A stretch of 64,000 nucleotides of DNA from assembly GCF_003013715.1 (NCBI RefSeq), contig NC_072812.1:3084136-3148135 (forward strand), given 5' to 3'. The notes under the pieces were generated by a model that saw nothing but the letters and a program-made list of their open reading frames with translations, was not told the origin of the DNA and did no database searches. This document shows positions 37,308-49,078 of the stretch, one piece after another; position 1 is the stretch's first letter; each line of letters opens with the position of its first letter. This DNA is from Candidozyma auris. Lineage: Eukaryota; Ascomycota; Pichiomycetes; Serinales; Metschnikowiaceae. A program made the translations under genes and the position numbers.

Positions 37308-40300
37308 ATGTCCACTCCCCCAGCCACCGTGGACGATCCCTACACGTATGAGGAAGATGACAGCTCGATCACACCAGAGGATTGCTGGACGGTGATCTCG
37401 TCCTTCTTCCAGGAAAAGGGCTTGGTCTCACAACAGTTGGACTCCTTCGATGAGTTCATCGAATCGACCATCCAGGAGCTTGTATGGGAAGACTCGCACT
37501 TGATTTTGGATCAGCCGGCTCAGCATACATCCGAGGACCAGTATGAGAACAAGCGGTACGAAATCACTTTTGGTAAGATTTATATCTCGAAGCCAACCCA
37601 GACGGAAGGCGACGGTACCACCCACCCTATGTTTCCACAGGAGGCCCGTTTACGTAATCTCACGTATTCTTCTCCTTTGTATGTGGACATGACGAAGAAA
37701 AAGTTTAAGTCTGACGACAGAATTAAACGGGGCACTGAACTTGAGTGGATTGAAGAGAAGGTGGAAAATGAGGATGCGCTGACCAAGGTTTTTTTGGGTA
37801 AAGTCCCGATCATGTTGCGGTCGAAATTCTGTATGTTACGTGACTTGGGAGAGCACGAGTTTTATGAGTTGAAGGAGTGTCCCTACGATATGGGTGGTTA
37901 TTTTGTCATTAATGGTTCAGAGAAAGTTTTGATTGCTCAGGAAAGATCAGCAGCTAATATCGTGCAGGTTTTTAAGAAGGCGGCTCCTTCACCCATCTCT
38001 CACGTCGCAGAAATCAGATCAGCTTTGGAGAAGGGCTCCAGGTTGATCTCTTCTATGCAAATTAAGCTTTACGGCAGAGACGATAAGGGCACCTCAGGAA
38101 GAACTATAAAGGCCACTCTCCCTTACATAAAAGAAGATATCCCTATTGTCATTGTCTTCAGAGCGCTTGGTGTTGTCCCTGACGGTGATATCTTGGAACA
38201 CATCTGCTATGATGCTAATGACTGGCAAATGTTGGAGATGTTGAAGCCATGTGTTGAGGAGGGTTTCGTCATTCAGGAAAGAGAAGTGGCACTCGATTTC
38301 ATCGGAAGAAGAGGTGTGTTGGGTATTCGTAGAGAAAAGCGTATCCAGTATGCCAAAGATATTCTTCAAAAGGAGCTTCTACCAAATATCACCCAGGAGG
38401 CTGGTTTCGAGTCCAAAAAGGCTTTCTTCTTGGGTTACATGGTAAACAGATTGTTGTTGTGTGCTTTGGAGAGAAAAGAGCCCGACGATAGAGATCACTT
38501 TGGTAAAAAGAGATTGGACTTGGCTGGTCCTTTGTTGGCCGGTTTGTTCCGTATTCTTTTTAAGAAGTTGACAAGGGATATCTACAACTACATGCAGAGA
38601 TGTGTCGAGAACGACAAGGAGTTCAACCTCACTCTCGCTGTGAAATCGCAAACAATTACTGATGGATTGCGTTACTCGTTGGCCACTGGTAACTGGGGTG
38701 AACAGAAAAAGGCTATGAGTGCTCGTGCTGGTGTCTCTCAAGTGTTGAACCGTTATACCTACTCATCGACATTGTCTCACTTGAGAAGAACCAACACGCC
38801 AATCGGTAGAGACGGTAAGATTGCCAAACCAAGACAGTTGCATAATACCCATTGGGGTCTTGTTTGTCCCGCAGAAACTCCAGAGGGTCAAGCGTGTGGT
38901 TTGGTGAAGAACTTGTCCTTGATGACATGTATCTCTGTCGGAACCGCATCAGAACCTATTTTATATTTCTTGGAAGAATGGGGTATGGAACCATTGGAAG
39001 ACTATGTTCCTTCGAATTCTCCTGATTGCACAAGGGTCTTTGTCAACGGTGTTTGGGTCGGTACTCATAGAGAGCCAGCACAGTTGGTCGACACGATGAG
39101 AAGATTGAGAAGACGTGGTGATATCGCTCCTGAAGTCTCTATCATCAGAGATATTAGAGAGAGAGAGTTCAAGATTTTCACTGACGCTGGCCGTGTCTAC
39201 AGACCATTGTTCATTGTCGATGACGATCCTGAGTCCGAAACCAAGGGTGAACTTGTATTGCAGAAGGAGCATATTCATAAGTTGATGAATTCTGAATATG
39301 ATGAGTATGATGATGACCCTCTGGCATCTCACTACACCTGGTCTTCCTTGGTGAATGACGGTGTGGTGGAATATGTTGATGCAGAGGAAGAGGAAACTAT
39401 AATGATCGCGATGACCCCAGAAGACTTGGAGGCTTCCAAGAGCTCTTTGTCGGAAACACAGCAGAAAAGCTTGCAAATGGAGGAGCAGGATCTCGATCCA
39501 GCAAAGAGAATTAAGCCAACATACGTTTCATCTACGCATACTTTTACACATTGCGAGATTCATCCTTCCATGATTCTTGGTGTTGCAGCTTCTATCATTC
39601 CTTTCCCAGATCACAATCAATCTCCACGTAACACATACCAATCTGCTATGGGTAAGCAAGCTATGGGTGTTTTCTTGACTAATTATGCCGTCAGAATGGA
39701 CACGATGGCTAACATTCTTTACTACCCACAGAAGCCACTCGCAACCACGCGTGCTATGGAGTTCTTGAAATTCCGTGAGTTGCCTGCTGGTCAAAATGCA
39801 ATTGTTGCTATCGCATGTTATTCTGGTTACAACCAGGAAGATTCTATGATCATGAACCAATCTTCTATCGACAGAGGTCTTTTCAGATCCTTGTTTTTCA
39901 GATCCTACATGGATTTGGAAAAGAGGCAAGGTATGAAAGCTTTGGAGACTTTTGAGAAGCCGTCCAGGTCAGACACTTTGAGATTGAAGCATGGCACATA
40001 CGAAAAATTAGATGATGATGGTTTAATCGCCCCAGGTGTCAGAGTCAGTGGAGAAGACATCATCATCGGAAAGACTACCCCTATTCCCCCTGATACAGAG
40101 GAGTTGGGTCAGAGAACACAATATCACACCAAGAGGGATGCATCTACTCCATTGAGAAGTACTGAATCGGGTATTGTTGACCAGGTCATGTTGACCACAA
40201 ACGGTGATGGCGCCAAGTTTGTCAAGGTTAGAATGAGAACAACCAAGATTCCTCAGATTGGTGATAAGTTCGCATCTCGTCACGGTCAAAAGGGTACTAT

Positions 40301-41015
40301 TGGTGTCACCTACAGACACGAAGACATGCCATTCAGTGCACAAGGAATTGTTCCAGATTTGATCATCAACCCACACGCTATTCCATCCCGAATGACAGTC
40401 GCCCACTTGATTGAATGTTTATTGTCAAAGGTTTCTTCGTTGTCCGGATTGGAGGGTGATGCATCTCCCTTCACTGATGTCACAGCTGAGGCCATCTCCA
40501 AGTTGTTAAGAGAGCACGGCTACCAGTCGAGAGGTTTTGAAGTAATGTATAATGGTCACACAGGTAAGAAGTTAATGGCGCAGATCTTCTTTGGTCCAAC
40601 CTATTACCAAAGATTGAGACATATGGTTGACGACAAGATCCACGCCAGAGCCAGAGGCCCGGTGCAAGTCTTGACCAGACAACCAGTGGAGGGTAGATCG
40701 AGAGATGGTGGTTTGCGTTTTGGAGAGATGGAGAGAGATTGTATGATTGCACACGGTGCGGCTGGTTTCTTGAAAGAGAGGTTGATGGAGGCCTCGGATG
40801 CCTTCAGAGTGCATGTTTGTGGTATTTGTGGTTTGATGTCTGTTATTGCCAACTTGAAGAAGAACCAATTCGAGTGCCGTTCGTGCAAGAACAAGACGAA
40901 CATTTACCAGATCCACATTCCGTACGCTGCCAAGTTATTGTTTCAGGAGTTGATGGCAATGAACATCTCCCCAAGATTATACACGGAGAGTTCTGGCGTG
41001 AGCGTGAGAGTGTAA
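37308..41015 (+). CDS. RPB2: RNA polymerase II second-largest subunit Rpb2
   Basis: 1235 aa (yeast 1224), colinear with Rpb2 over the entire length. Landmarks: [41 protein letters not shown], the fork/lobe region [60 protein letters not shown] (hybrid-binding), the [15 protein letters not shown] motif with Lys contacting the active site, and [20 protein letters not shown]. The C-terminal zinc ribbon has Cys1171, Cys1174, Cys1190 and Cys1193. It forms half of the active-centre cleft in the nucleus. Codon bias is strong and CTG codons are rare; one (codon 158) aligns near a Ser in yeast. Confidence 0.99.
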   Translation: MSTPPATVDDPYTYEEDDSSITPEDCWTVISSFFQEKGLVSQQLDSFDEFIESTIQELVWEDSHLILDQPAQHTSEDQYENKRYEITFGKIYISKPTQTEGDGTTHPMFPQEARLRNLTYSSPLYVDMTKKKFKSDDRIKRGTELEWIEEKVENEDALTKVFLGKVPIMLRSKFCMLRDLGEHEFYELKECPYDMGGYFVINGSEKVLIAQERSAANIVQVFKKAAPSPISHVAEIRSALEKGSRLISSMQIKLYGRDDKGTSGRTIKATLPYIKEDIPIVIVFRALGVVPDGDILEHICYDANDWQMLEMLKPCVEEGFVIQEREVALDFIGRRGVLGIRREKRIQYAKDILQKELLPNITQEAGFESKKAFFLGYMVNRLLLCALERKEPDDRDHFGKKRLDLAGPLLAGLFRILFKKLTRDIYNYMQRCVENDKEFNLTLAVKSQTITDGLRYSLATGNWGEQKKAMSARAGVSQVLNRYTYSSTLSHLRRTNTPIGRDGKIAKPRQLHNTHWGLVCPAETPEGQACGLVKNLSLMTCISVGTASEPILYFLEEWGMEPLEDYVPSNSPDCTRVFVNGVWVGTHREPAQLVDTMRRLRRRGDIAPEVSIIRDIREREFKIFTDAGRVYRPLFIVDDDPESETKGELVLQKEHIHKLMNSEYDEYDDDPLASHYTWSSLVNDGVVEYVDAEEEETIMIAMTPEDLEASKSSLSETQQKSLQMEEQDLDPAKRIKPTYVSSTHTFTHCEIHPSMILGVAASIIPFPDHNQSPRNTYQSAMGKQAMGVFLTNYAVRMDTMANILYYPQKPLATTRAMEFLKFRELPAGQNAIVAIACYSGYNQEDSMIMNQSSIDRGLFRSLFFRSYMDLEKRQGMKALETFEKPSRSDTLRLKHGTYEKLDDDGLIAPGVRVSGEDIIIGKTTPIPPDTEELGQRTQYHTKRDASTPLRSTESGIVDQVMLTTNGDGAKFVKVRMRTTKIPQIGDKFASRHGQKGTIGVTYRHEDMPFSAQGIVPDLIINPHAIPSRMTVAHLIECLLSKVSSLSGLEGDASPFTDVTAEAISKLLREHGYQSRGFEVMYNGHTGKKLMAQIFFGPTYYQRLRHMVDDKIHARARGPVQVLTRQPVEGRSRDGGLRFGEMERDCMIAHGAAGFLKERLMEASDAFRVHVCGICGLMSVIANLKKNQFECRSCKNKTNIYQIHIPYAAKLLFQELMAMNISPRLYTESSGVSVRV

Positions 41016-41188
41016 GGGGTTAAGCTAGCTTGTATTATAAACATTTAAAAGGAAATAAACGGAAAGCATGAGTACTATGATCTGTTGTAGACAAGTCTGA
41101 CAGACATTGCACATAGAATTTTGCAGTACCTACTTCTACAACATACCTCGTGACCTATTTGATATTCTTATTTACAAGTTCATCCCAT

Positions 41189-41713
41189 TTACTGACCAAG
41201 GTATTGCTTCCTAAGCTCAGCAGCAACAGCCTCCTTCCTCTCCAACTCAGCAAGCTTCTTCTTCATGTCTGGCACCTCATCGGCGTGAGCAATCAAGTTT
41301 TCTGTGTATGGATGTTCATGCCCATCAAACACCTTGAGTCTGTCCATTCTAGCAAGTCTAAGCTTGTTCTTAGGTATCATACCCTTGACGGCTCTCTTCA
41401 AGATTTCCCCGTACCCTTTGTTAGCAATCATTCTCTCCATAGGCACAAGTTTCAACGAGCCCGGCCTGCCTGTGTGCGACCAGTAGGTTTTCTCCTTCAT
41501 CTTATTTCCCGTCACGTTCATGTGGGAGCAGTTGGTCACAACAACGTAATCTCCATGGTCTCTGTTGGGCGAGTATGTAGGTTTATGTTTCCCTTGCAAA
41601 GTCAAGGCTATGCTCGCCGCCAAACGACCTAACGTTCTTTTGTCGGCAGCCATATCCACGTGGTGCCACACTCTAGTTAGAGCGAGCGTGGAGTTACCGA
41701 TTCTCTGGGACAT
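41189..41713 (-). CDS. MRPL23: Mitochondrial large-subunit ribosomal protein uL13m
   Basis: 174 aa from ATG 41713 ([20 protein letters not shown]), matching the start of yeast Mrpl23 ([20 protein letters not shown]); the upstream ORF extension is not conserved. Core: [76 protein letters not shown] and [12 protein letters not shown]. Component of the mitoribosomal 54S subunit. Head-to-head with RPB7. Confidence 0.96.
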   Translation of the reverse strand: MSQRIGNSTLALTRVWHHVDMAADKRTLGRLAASIALTLQGKHKPTYSPNRDHGDYVVVTNCSHMNVTGNKMKEKTYWSHTGRPGSLKLVPMERMIANKGYGEILKRAVKGMIPKNKLRLARMDRLKVFDGHEHPYTENLIAHADEVPDMKKKLAELERKEAVAAELRKQYLGQ

Positions 41714-41920
41714 TTGCTGAGAAGCGCTGATTAGTAGGTTAACCTTAATGAAGTGGAAAAAAAAAATGCGATTCTGTGATATCAAGTGTACAGGAACCTC
41801 ACCAAGTGAAAATACAGCTTTCAAGGTCCTCTTACTCCACTGGCCCGCCCAACTACGACTATAGATCAAAAAGAGTTAGCGTGTCTGGCAACTCGTCATC
41901 ACATTTTCCAAATACACAAC
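41714..41920. promoter_or_regulatory. Shared divergent promoter MRPL23-RPB7
   Basis: 207 nt between start codons with an A-run at 41757; no recurrent 11-mer or CACGTG seen. Confidence 0.55.
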
Positions 41921-42442
41921 ATGTTTTTTCTCAAAGACCTCTCGTTAAACTTGACCCTTCATCCGTCTTACTTCGGCACTCAAATGGACCAGTACTTGCG
42001 AGATAAACTTCTTCTGGACGTTGAGGGGACGTGCACAGGTCAGTTTGGCTACATAGTATGTGTTTTGGATTGTATGAACATTGACGTGGGCCGGGGCAGG
42101 ATCATCCCGGGCTCGGGAATGGCAGAGTTTGAGGTAAAGTACAGAGCGGTAGTGTGGAAGCCCTTCAAGGGAGAGGTTGTCGACGCTGTGGTGACTACAG
42201 TGAACAAGATGGGATTTTTTGCCGACGTGGGACCGCTATCTGTCTTTGTGAGTACACATTTGATTCCCTCAGACATGAAGTTCAACCCTTCTGCCAACCC
42301 CCCGGCATATGTGAGCCCTGACGAAACTATAGAGAAGGGCTCTCGTGTGAGATTGAAGATTGTCGGTACGAGGACGGATGTGAATGAGATTTATGCTATT
42401 GGCTCTATTAAAGAGGACTATTTGGGGCCCAGTCCGTTGTAA
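41921..42442 (+). CDS. RPB7: RNA polymerase II subunit Rpb7
   Basis: 173 aa (yeast 171). With Rpb4 it forms the stalk, binds nascent RNA and supports initiation; it also shuttles in mRNA decay. Colinear with yeast Rpb7: [39 protein letters not shown], the RNP-like tip [20 protein letters not shown], the OB-fold [19 protein letters not shown], and the C-terminal [11 protein letters not shown]. Confidence 0.98.
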   Translation: MFFLKDLSLNLTLHPSYFGTQMDQYLRDKLLLDVEGTCTGQFGYIVCVLDCMNIDVGRGRIIPGSGMAEFEVKYRAVVWKPFKGEVVDAVVTTVNKMGFFADVGPLSVFVSTHLIPSDMKFNPSANPPAYVSPDETIEKGSRVRLKIVGTRTDVNEIYAIGSIKEDYLGPSPL

Positions 42443-42600
42443 GGGGCAAATTTATGGCACGTTATTCTACCTCGAGGCTTCTTTCATGTACTATAGTTGC
42501 CTGCTTTACATGCTAAGTTTCTTCGTCCCCTGTATTTGTACATTAAATGCTTCAAGCACTATATATAATAAGAAACGTTCACCTGGTTTTTCTAAGTTCC

Positions 42601-45600
42601 TTAGTCGTCAAGCTCTATGATCTGTGATGAGTTGATCTCGCTCGGGTCAAACTTTTTGGACCCTTGTCTGTTGAGTCGCTTATTCCATGATCGTTCAGAT
42701 GACGAATTCAGAATGGATCTCTTTTTGCCGTTAGGTGTTTCAATCGACATTCTCTCGATGCGACTGTCAATTGGAGATGTGTTTTCTCCATTAGACAGTT
42801 CTTGTACACGGTTTACGTGTGGAGTAGACTGGGAATGAACTGCTGTTCCTGATGGTAGCGCCAGGGGCTCGCTAGCTTGCGTGGCCAAAGGGCTTCTGGA
42901 CCGCAATAGATTACCTGAAATCTCAATATCCAACACTCCTTTAATCTTTTGAAATGCATCCTCTTCAGTCAACACATCGAAGGCTGAACGTGAGTAGTTT
43001 TCGGCTCGTGCTGGCTCTGGCGCTGGCCTGTTGTGCTCCGGTTCCGACAGCCTTTGGTGTTCCTGTTCGGTTCTTGTATTTCGATTCTTAGAAGAAGAAT
43101 GCGTCATCCCAGTCAGGGTCTTCTGCATCATCTCGGAAGTTGTAGTCAGGCTATCCTGGATGGCACTCGGCTTCACAGCTTGAGCCTGAAGAAGGGCCGG
43201 CACATCTGCCGTGGTCTCAGTTGACTGTTCAGAATTGCCTTTGGTGGTAGTCGATGAGCTTACCTCAGTGGCAGACATGGAGTCTCCGGTATTATTGCCC
43301 TCTTTGAGGGTCTGTTCCTCTGTCCTCTCTGACTTGGATTGCTGAATTCTCGTGGCGTCATTCTCGCGCCCCTCAACACCTGAGATCTCCCTTTTCGATC
43401 CTTCCTGAGGTTGCGAGTTGGCTGATTGGGATGTAGAAGGCACGTTTGGAATCCCACTGTTATTAGAATTGTTAGTATCCAAAGCCATTTTGTGGTAGTT
43501 GTTAATGAGTGTTGAAGACGTCAGAATAAGCTGACGATAGCGTTCCGCAATGACACTCTGTCGAGCATTCGGAGGCTGTTGATTCACTTCGGGCACCTGG
43601 CTCTGCCTCTCCCGTTGATGTGGGATCCCCGTTTTTTGGCTTTCATTGATTAAGGACTGTGCCTCATGAGAAACACCTTTTTCTCCTGTGGTATTCTGCT
43701 GATCTGTATCCGCTGAAGCCAAACTTGTAACTGCTGTTGCTGCAGCATTTGCATTTGCTTGAGTCTCTTGCGTAGAACCGCTTGATGTAAGAGCACTGCG
43801 ATTCGCGCTAGATGACGATGCTTGTGGTTGTTGCGCAGAAGGTGAAGACGACCTGGAGTATTGTTGGTGGATCTTTTGTATAACAGACCCTGCTTTGCTC
43901 AACTGGCTAAGCTCGGGGGAATCCTTTTGCAGAGCTTTACGATTTGTTTGTTCTGTTATTCTATCTGGTTCTGGAGAATTGATACCGTTCGTCGCTGCCC
44001 CTCTCCAACCATGAGCAGATCCAGCAGTCAGCTGTTGCTGTGCCATTGCACTTGCGTTACTTACCTGCTGTCCAGATACGTAAGCCGAGGAAGAGTTTTT
44101 TGCAACCTCGGGGCTCGATGAGCTACTTATAGGTTGATCTCTGGCCCATGGTACAATAAATCCGGAATTGTGAGTTGATGACGCTCCATTTCGCAAGTTT
44201 TGGTTTAAAGTGTTGATGGAAGGAAGTCTTGTAACGTTTTGCGGGCTAGCACTTCGAGGCGCAGGGAGAATAGGCGACTCGTGGTATGAATTTTGAGGAG
44301 ATGCTTGATTTAATGCCAGAGCTGATTCATCAAAGGCCCGAACAGGTGGGCTCCTTTGTAAGTCTCTTCGATTAGGGTCGTTTGCTCTAACAGGGGGCAA
44401 ACTGCGTGATTCTGAGCCCAGATCTGGATCATCTTGAATCACTGGTGCTTTGCGACGATGCTTACTTAGAGGCGTATTTTCGCTAGGCTCGTGGCGATTG
44501 TTCAGCAGGGTGTCATTATCTGATGAAGATTCTCCTCTTTCTTGTGTTGTATCACCTTGTCGAGTCTCCTGGGCTGTGGCTGTCGGCAAGGGAAGACTAT
44601 GCCTTTGACCTTGTTGCAGTAATGATTGTTGGTGGGGTGTTGGAAGTTGTGGTCGAGATGCTGGATGTGCCGTGAAAGGACGATTTAGAATAGTTGGAGA
44701 ATTTGCGGAGGGTGGAGTATACGATTGGCCAGATGCTCCAATGCTTGAGCCTGATGCGCCACTAACGCTGTTTCCATTAGTTGTCACATACGGTCTTGAT
44801 GAGCTCATTCCAGTATGGCCCTTTGAACTATTTGCAGTGGTTGTTATACTTCCGCTTCGTGAGGAATCATGATAACGTACCCAATGCGTCGGCTGTGAAG
44901 AATGAGCTTGCCTTCCATTCGAGGAGTGATATGCGTCTCGAAACTCAGAGCTTGGAGGAGGATTTAAGGTGTATGATATCAGGCTGCGATTTTGGTGGTA
45001 ATAGCTTCCCGCATCAGTAGAAGTTTGCAGGCCCGGGATTTGTCTTTGCGATGAGTATCCTGGTTGCTGTATTTGAGGTGAGGAATGTGAGTGTTGTAAC
45101 GGTTCTATGTGCCGCTCGTGCTGTGTATGAAGAGGATTTGGCTGCTGGATTTCTTGAGTTGGTTGAGCTTCTTGTGATGGTTGTGGCACAGTTAGAGCCG
45201 CTGACGAGGTTGACGGGTAACCTGATGCAGATTCAGAGGAAACAGCCTCGTCCTCAGACTCGCTGTCTAAGGATATCACTTCTATCGATTCATTGGGAGG
45301 CTCTGAACGAGTTGACGCAGCGGCAGCGCTCGGACTCTTAGGAGGGGGTGAGGAAGATTCGTCCTTCATTTCCAGGTCCTCCTGAACAGACCAAGAACCA
45401 TCAGTATGTAGCAACACGGTATCAACCTCCTCAGATGTTTTCAGAAGAATTTCACACATGTAATCCAGCACAGCAAGCAGGTTTTGATCAAGCTGAGCAG
45501 AGCAAACAGGACAAATCCAAGAGGGAATTCGCTCTTGCATTGTAAGGAAGGACAAACCATCAAAACATTGAACATGGTCACAGGTTGTGGACTTCATAGG

Positions 45601-46680
45601 GTGCTTCATTCTGGCATATGTTAAAGGACATCGTAGAGAAATGGAGGAAGTGTCCATGACAATATCGTCATCCTGATTCTGCTCATAGTCTCGTTGAATA
45701 GCTTTTTTAGTGACGTCAATTGGAATATGGCTTCCTTCTTTTTCAATACTAGTCACCAAGTTCTCGGGGCTTCTAGCGTGAACAATGTATACGTAAAGAA
45801 TGTATGGTTCCAAGGCGTCAGAGTAGACAATATTAATGGTGAACTGACGTCGAAGATTTGTCACGTACTTGGTCAAGTCTGCTGGTCTGCATGTACCTGG
45901 CTTGCCCTTGAGACCCTTGACGTACTGTTTTGTGTTGATGCCATCTACATGGATTTCGATTGGGGGAAACTGGATCGGCGTTTTCGCTGGGTTCGGCGTG
46001 GACGATAGCCCACTAAATAGGTAAAGACGGGCATCAGGACTCTGCTCAAGAAGCTCGATCTCCTCTGCGTTCAAACTCACAGGCACGTTACACACGTTTC
46101 TGCCCTTCAGGGCCACCATCATGTACGGAAACCCATGAACCATTCGTATTAGCTGGTAGAAAATCGTACTTTGGAAAAGTAGCATGGGTCCGGAGTATTT
46201 TGGATAGTACAATGAGCCGTGCAGCGTATTGCCTGAAGAGTATCCTCCAGCCATCGGGTTAACATGAGTATGAGTAGAAGGAGACACCTTACGATTCAGT
46301 ACCTGGCCCAACCCCGAAGTAAGACGATGATTCTGTTGACTGTTCTGCTGCAGTAGCTGCTGAAAGTCTATAAGCCCCAGTTGAAGCGCATGGCACAAGT
46401 TGTGGAAGTCAGGCACTGGGTCGTGATTGAGCATCTTCAACACCACAGATCGAATGGCCAAAAGACGAATGTTCTCGCCAGCAGCGTAACACGACCGCGT
46501 ATACAGCTCCAACCGGTACAATAGATCCTGTTTCTTGCCCTTGAGAGCCAACCCAACCAGCTTGCAAAGTTCTTTAAGTTGGGTCACTTTCAAGAGTCGA
46601 AAGAACGTGAGGGTGCTTTCGAACTCCGTCGCCGACAACGCCAGTCGCAGGGCATGACTGCTGCTCAGGGTCTGGCTCAT
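42601..46680 (-). CDS. SIZ1: SIZ/PIAS-type SUMO E3 ligase
   Basis: 1359 aa. Domains in order: SAP (about 20-57, RLLKVTQLKELCKLVGLALKG), PINIT (about 150-300), SP-RING (about 349-395) with Cys351, Cys367, His369, Cys372, Cys390 and Cys393, then a SUMO-interacting motif followed by acid (IEVISLDSESEDEA, about 468). The rest is a very long Ser/Gln/Asn/Thr-rich disordered tail, longer than in S. cerevisiae Siz1 (904 aa) or Nfi1. Yeast Siz1 directs sumoylation of septins and PCNA. Which yeast paralogue it matches cannot be decided; the single-copy status here is inferred. CGGTTGCAAAT, a motif variant, lies 327 nt upstream. Confidence 0.92.
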   Translation of the reverse strand: MSQTLSSSHALRLALSATEFESTLTFFRLLKVTQLKELCKLVGLALKGKKQDLLYRLELYTRSCYAAGENIRLLAIRSVVLKMLNHDPVPDFHNLCHALQLGLIDFQQLLQQNSQQNHRLTSGLGQVLNRKVSPSTHTHVNPMAGGYSSGNTLHGSLYYPKYSGPMLLFQSTIFYQLIRMVHGFPYMMVALKGRNVCNVPVSLNAEEIELLEQSPDARLYLFSGLSSTPNPAKTPIQFPPIEIHVDGINTKQYVKGLKGKPGTCRPADLTKYVTNLRRQFTINIVYSDALEPYILYVYIVHARSPENLVTSIEKEGSHIPIDVTKKAIQRDYEQNQDDDIVMDTSSISLRCPLTYARMKHPMKSTTCDHVQCFDGLSFLTMQERIPSWICPVCSAQLDQNLLAVLDYMCEILLKTSEEVDTVLLHTDGSWSVQEDLEMKDESSSPPPKSPSAAAASTRSEPPNESIEVISLDSESEDEAVSSESASGYPSTSSAALTVPQPSQEAQPTQEIQQPNPLHTQHERHIEPLQHSHSSPQIQQPGYSSQRQIPGLQTSTDAGSYYHQNRSLISYTLNPPPSSEFRDAYHSSNGRQAHSSQPTHWVRYHDSSRSGSITTTANSSKGHTGMSSSRPYVTTNGNSVSGASGSSIGASGQSYTPPSANSPTILNRPFTAHPASRPQLPTPHQQSLLQQGQRHSLPLPTATAQETRQGDTTQERGESSSDNDTLLNNRHEPSENTPLSKHRRKAPVIQDDPDLGSESRSLPPVRANDPNRRDLQRSPPVRAFDESALALNQASPQNSYHESPILPAPRSASPQNVTRLPSINTLNQNLRNGASSTHNSGFIVPWARDQPISSSSSPEVAKNSSSAYVSGQQVSNASAMAQQQLTAGSAHGWRGAATNGINSPEPDRITEQTNRKALQKDSPELSQLSKAGSVIQKIHQQYSRSSSPSAQQPQASSSSANRSALTSSGSTQETQANANAAATAVTSLASADTDQQNTTGEKGVSHEAQSLINESQKTGIPHQRERQSQVPEVNQQPPNARQSVIAERYRQLILTSSTLINNYHKMALDTNNSNNSGIPNVPSTSQSANSQPQEGSKREISGVEGRENDATRIQQSKSERTEEQTLKEGNNTGDSMSATEVSSSTTTKGNSEQSTETTADVPALLQAQAVKPSAIQDSLTTTSEMMQKTLTGMTHSSSKNRNTRTEQEHQRLSEPEHNRPAPEPARAENYSRSAFDVLTEEDAFQKIKGVLDIEISGNLLRSRSPLATQASEPLALPSGTAVHSQSTPHVNRVQELSNGENTSPIDSRIERMSIETPNGKKRSILNSSSERSWNKRLNRQGSKKFDPSEINSSQIIELDD

Positions 46681-47206
46681 GAGTGAAATAAAGAAGTCTT
46701 AACTGCTTTCCTGCCTTCTGGCGGGCTCTATATGGATTGCTAAAGTACTAGTGTTTGGGTGAGAGTGTATAAGCGATAGGAAGAGCAGGAGGTTAAGTGC
46801 AGGGTGGAGGCTACGCAGATGGCCTCTGAACGAGGGATTGGCTCGTGGTAATAGATAGAGATTGAAACTGATACTTTTTGGGCTCTTGGTGTCGAATTTG
46901 CCATCCTTTCTCTTTAGTGTACCTGTTTGTGTATTCAATAACTCAAAATTCTATTTTTCATCGATGTTTCAAAATAAGTAGCGTGTGATGTGTACACACT
47001 TCGAAACGGTTGCAAATCGCACTACACCAGGAATTTTGCAAAATAAGATTCAGTTAGTGCAACACAGCTAGCTTTACAAGTTAACTACAAAAAAAATGTA
47101 CACTTATTGAATAATTACTGTTAATTTGTATCCTGATCTCTGTCTTTGCAGTCCATCGATTACCATCTCCTACATGTTCCCAGGTGGGACGATGGCCTTG
47201 TCTATA
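46681..47206. other. Intergenic between SIZ-like gene and RRS1
   Basis: 526 nt; contains CGGTTGCAAAT (47007-47017), a weak variant of the recurrent motif. No gene seen. Confidence 0.45.
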
Positions 47207-49078
47207 TTACATTCTCTCCACTGGAGTCAACCCCAACAACTTCATACCGTTAAACAAAACCTGCTTGGCAGAAGCGTACAACGCCAATCTGGCAGTGGCC
47301 AACTGCTCTTCTTGGCCAGCGACCCACAAAATGTCGTAACACTGAGACACAATATGCGTGAGGTTGAACAAATAGGTGACAATGGCGGAAGGCTCGCTCG
47401 TCTTCAATGCCTTCTTGATGGCATCAGGGTACTGAGCCAATACCCTAACCAAGGATGCTGCACATGGCTCGGTCAACAAGTCAAAGTTGGCGTTCACCAA
47501 CTTCTCTTCGGGGATGTTGGCCTTTCTTTGCATTGAGCTCAAACGAGAGTGGGCGTATTGCAAGTATGGACCAGTGTCACCTTCAAAAGAAAGCATTCTG
47601 TCCCACTTGAATTCATAGTTGTTGATTCTCTTAGCTTGCATATCCTGGATCATCACGGCAGAGATACCAACCAAATCGGCAACCTTCTCGGGGTCCTCGA
47701 TTTGCTCGTACTTGCTCTCGTTTCTCTTCATCACCTCATGCATCTTGTCCTTGGTCTCTTCCAAAATGTTGTCCAAGAACACCACAGTACCTTTTCTAGT
47801 GGACATTCCTTGCACCATACCGAAGTTGATGTGCTCTAAGTTCTTGGCCCAGTCGAAACCCATCTGTTTCAAGATTTCAAAGAACTGAGCAGTATGCAAG
47901 TCTTGCTGGGATGCAATAACGTAAATCATCTTGTCGAAGTCGTATTTCTCCTTACGTCTAATAGCCTCACCCACATCTCTGGTCAAGTAAAGGGATGTAC
48001 CGTCAGATTTTTCCACTAGACACTTGCCCAACTTCTTGTTGAATCTGGTCAAGTCAATGAGTTTGGCACCTCTGTCCTCGTGGATCAACCCTCTCTCAGT
48101 GAAGATCTTCGTGACATTCTTCATAGATTCCTGAGGAACCTGAGACTCACCCGAGTAGTCATCGTATTGAATGTTGAGACGAGCATAGGTGTCAATGTAC
48201 TTCTCAATAGACAACTCTCTGAATCTTCTCCAGATCTTCAAAGCAGACTCATCACCGTCCTCCATTCTCTTGAAGTAAGCTCTGGCCTTGTCGTTGGTGC
48301 CACCCTCAATCTCGCCTTCATCAGCAATGTCCTTATTGACCTTAACGTAGACCTCAAACAAATGGTTGATGGGATCTGAAGCCAATTTCTCCTCGTTTCC
48401 GTATTTTTCGAAACCAACAGCCAAAAGACCAAACTGCTTACCCCAGTCACCCAAGTAGTTGATTCTCTTGACGCTCCATCCAGCTTTCTCGTACAAGTTG
48501 GACAAAAATCCACCGATGATAGTCGATCTCAAGTGGCCAGCATGGAAAGGTTTGGCGATGTTGGGAGATGAAAACTCAATGACAATCTTCTTACCCACGC
48601 CGAGAGGCAAGTAGCCGTAGTCCTCTCTTCTGGTCAACGAGTCCTTCACCACAAGGTTGAAAAGCGTCTTTGGGTTAAAGAAAAACTGCAAAAATTGGCC
48701 CTCAGCCTTGACCTCAGAGATGTAGCCACCTTTGTTGAACTTTTCAGCAATCTCAGCGGCCTTGGCCTTGAAGTCAGTGCCCTTTGGAAGCCTCAATCTT
48801 GGCAAGGGAACAAGCAAGTCACCCTTTTCCATGACATTGGGCTGGTCCAAGGCTGGGAAAATGATATCCTTAGCAATGCCAGTGATGGAGTGCACTTCCT
48901 CAGTGATGTAGTTTCTCATCACATCCACGACATTGTACTCTGGGTGGGAAGCTTCCACGGGTTTCTCGGTCTGTTTGAGCCCCAACGAGGCCAACGACTG
49001 TGTGATAGTGTTTACCGAAGACATGTTGCAGGATATGGTGTATCTGGGCAAGTGATGTAAAAGAGACCTGAGATACAT
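47207..49078 (-). CDS. RRS1: Arginyl-tRNA synthetase, probably dual-targeted
   Basis: Class I synthetase charging tRNA-Arg. Two plausible starts: ATG 49078 (623 aa), which adds MYLRSLLHHLPRYTISCN, a basic acid-free mitochondrial-type presequence, and ATG 49024 (605 aa, MSSVNTITQSLASLG), the cytosolic form. The Add1-type N-terminal domain is followed by the class I HIGH-like SSPNIAKPFHAGHLRSTIIG, ArgRS-specific INYLGDWGKQFGLL, YLTRDVGEAIRRKEKY, and GMVQGMSTRKGTVVFLD in the KMSKS region. The anticodon-binding domain ends TPVERM. S. cerevisiae has separate genes (RRS1-type YDR341C and MSR1). Two PAC elements lie upstream. Confidence 0.96.
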   Translation of the reverse strand: MYLRSLLHHLPRYTISCNMSSVNTITQSLASLGLKQTEKPVEASHPEYNVVDVMRNYITEEVHSITGIAKDIIFPALDQPNVMEKGDLLVPLPRLRLPKGTDFKAKAAEIAEKFNKGGYISEVKAEGQFLQFFFNPKTLFNLVVKDSLTRREDYGYLPLGVGKKIVIEFSSPNIAKPFHAGHLRSTIIGGFLSNLYEKAGWSVKRINYLGDWGKQFGLLAVGFEKYGNEEKLASDPINHLFEVYVKVNKDIADEGEIEGGTNDKARAYFKRMEDGDESALKIWRRFRELSIEKYIDTYARLNIQYDDYSGESQVPQESMKNVTKIFTERGLIHEDRGAKLIDLTRFNKKLGKCLVEKSDGTSLYLTRDVGEAIRRKEKYDFDKMIYVIASQQDLHTAQFFEILKQMGFDWAKNLEHINFGMVQGMSTRKGTVVFLDNILEETKDKMHEVMKRNESKYEQIEDPEKVADLVGISAVMIQDMQAKRINNYEFKWDRMLSFEGDTGPYLQYAHSRLSSMQRKANIPEEKLVNANFDLLTEPCAASLVRVLAQYPDAIKKALKTSEPSAIVTYLFNLTHIVSQCYDILWVAGQEEQLATARLALYASAKQVLFNGMKLLGLTPVERM

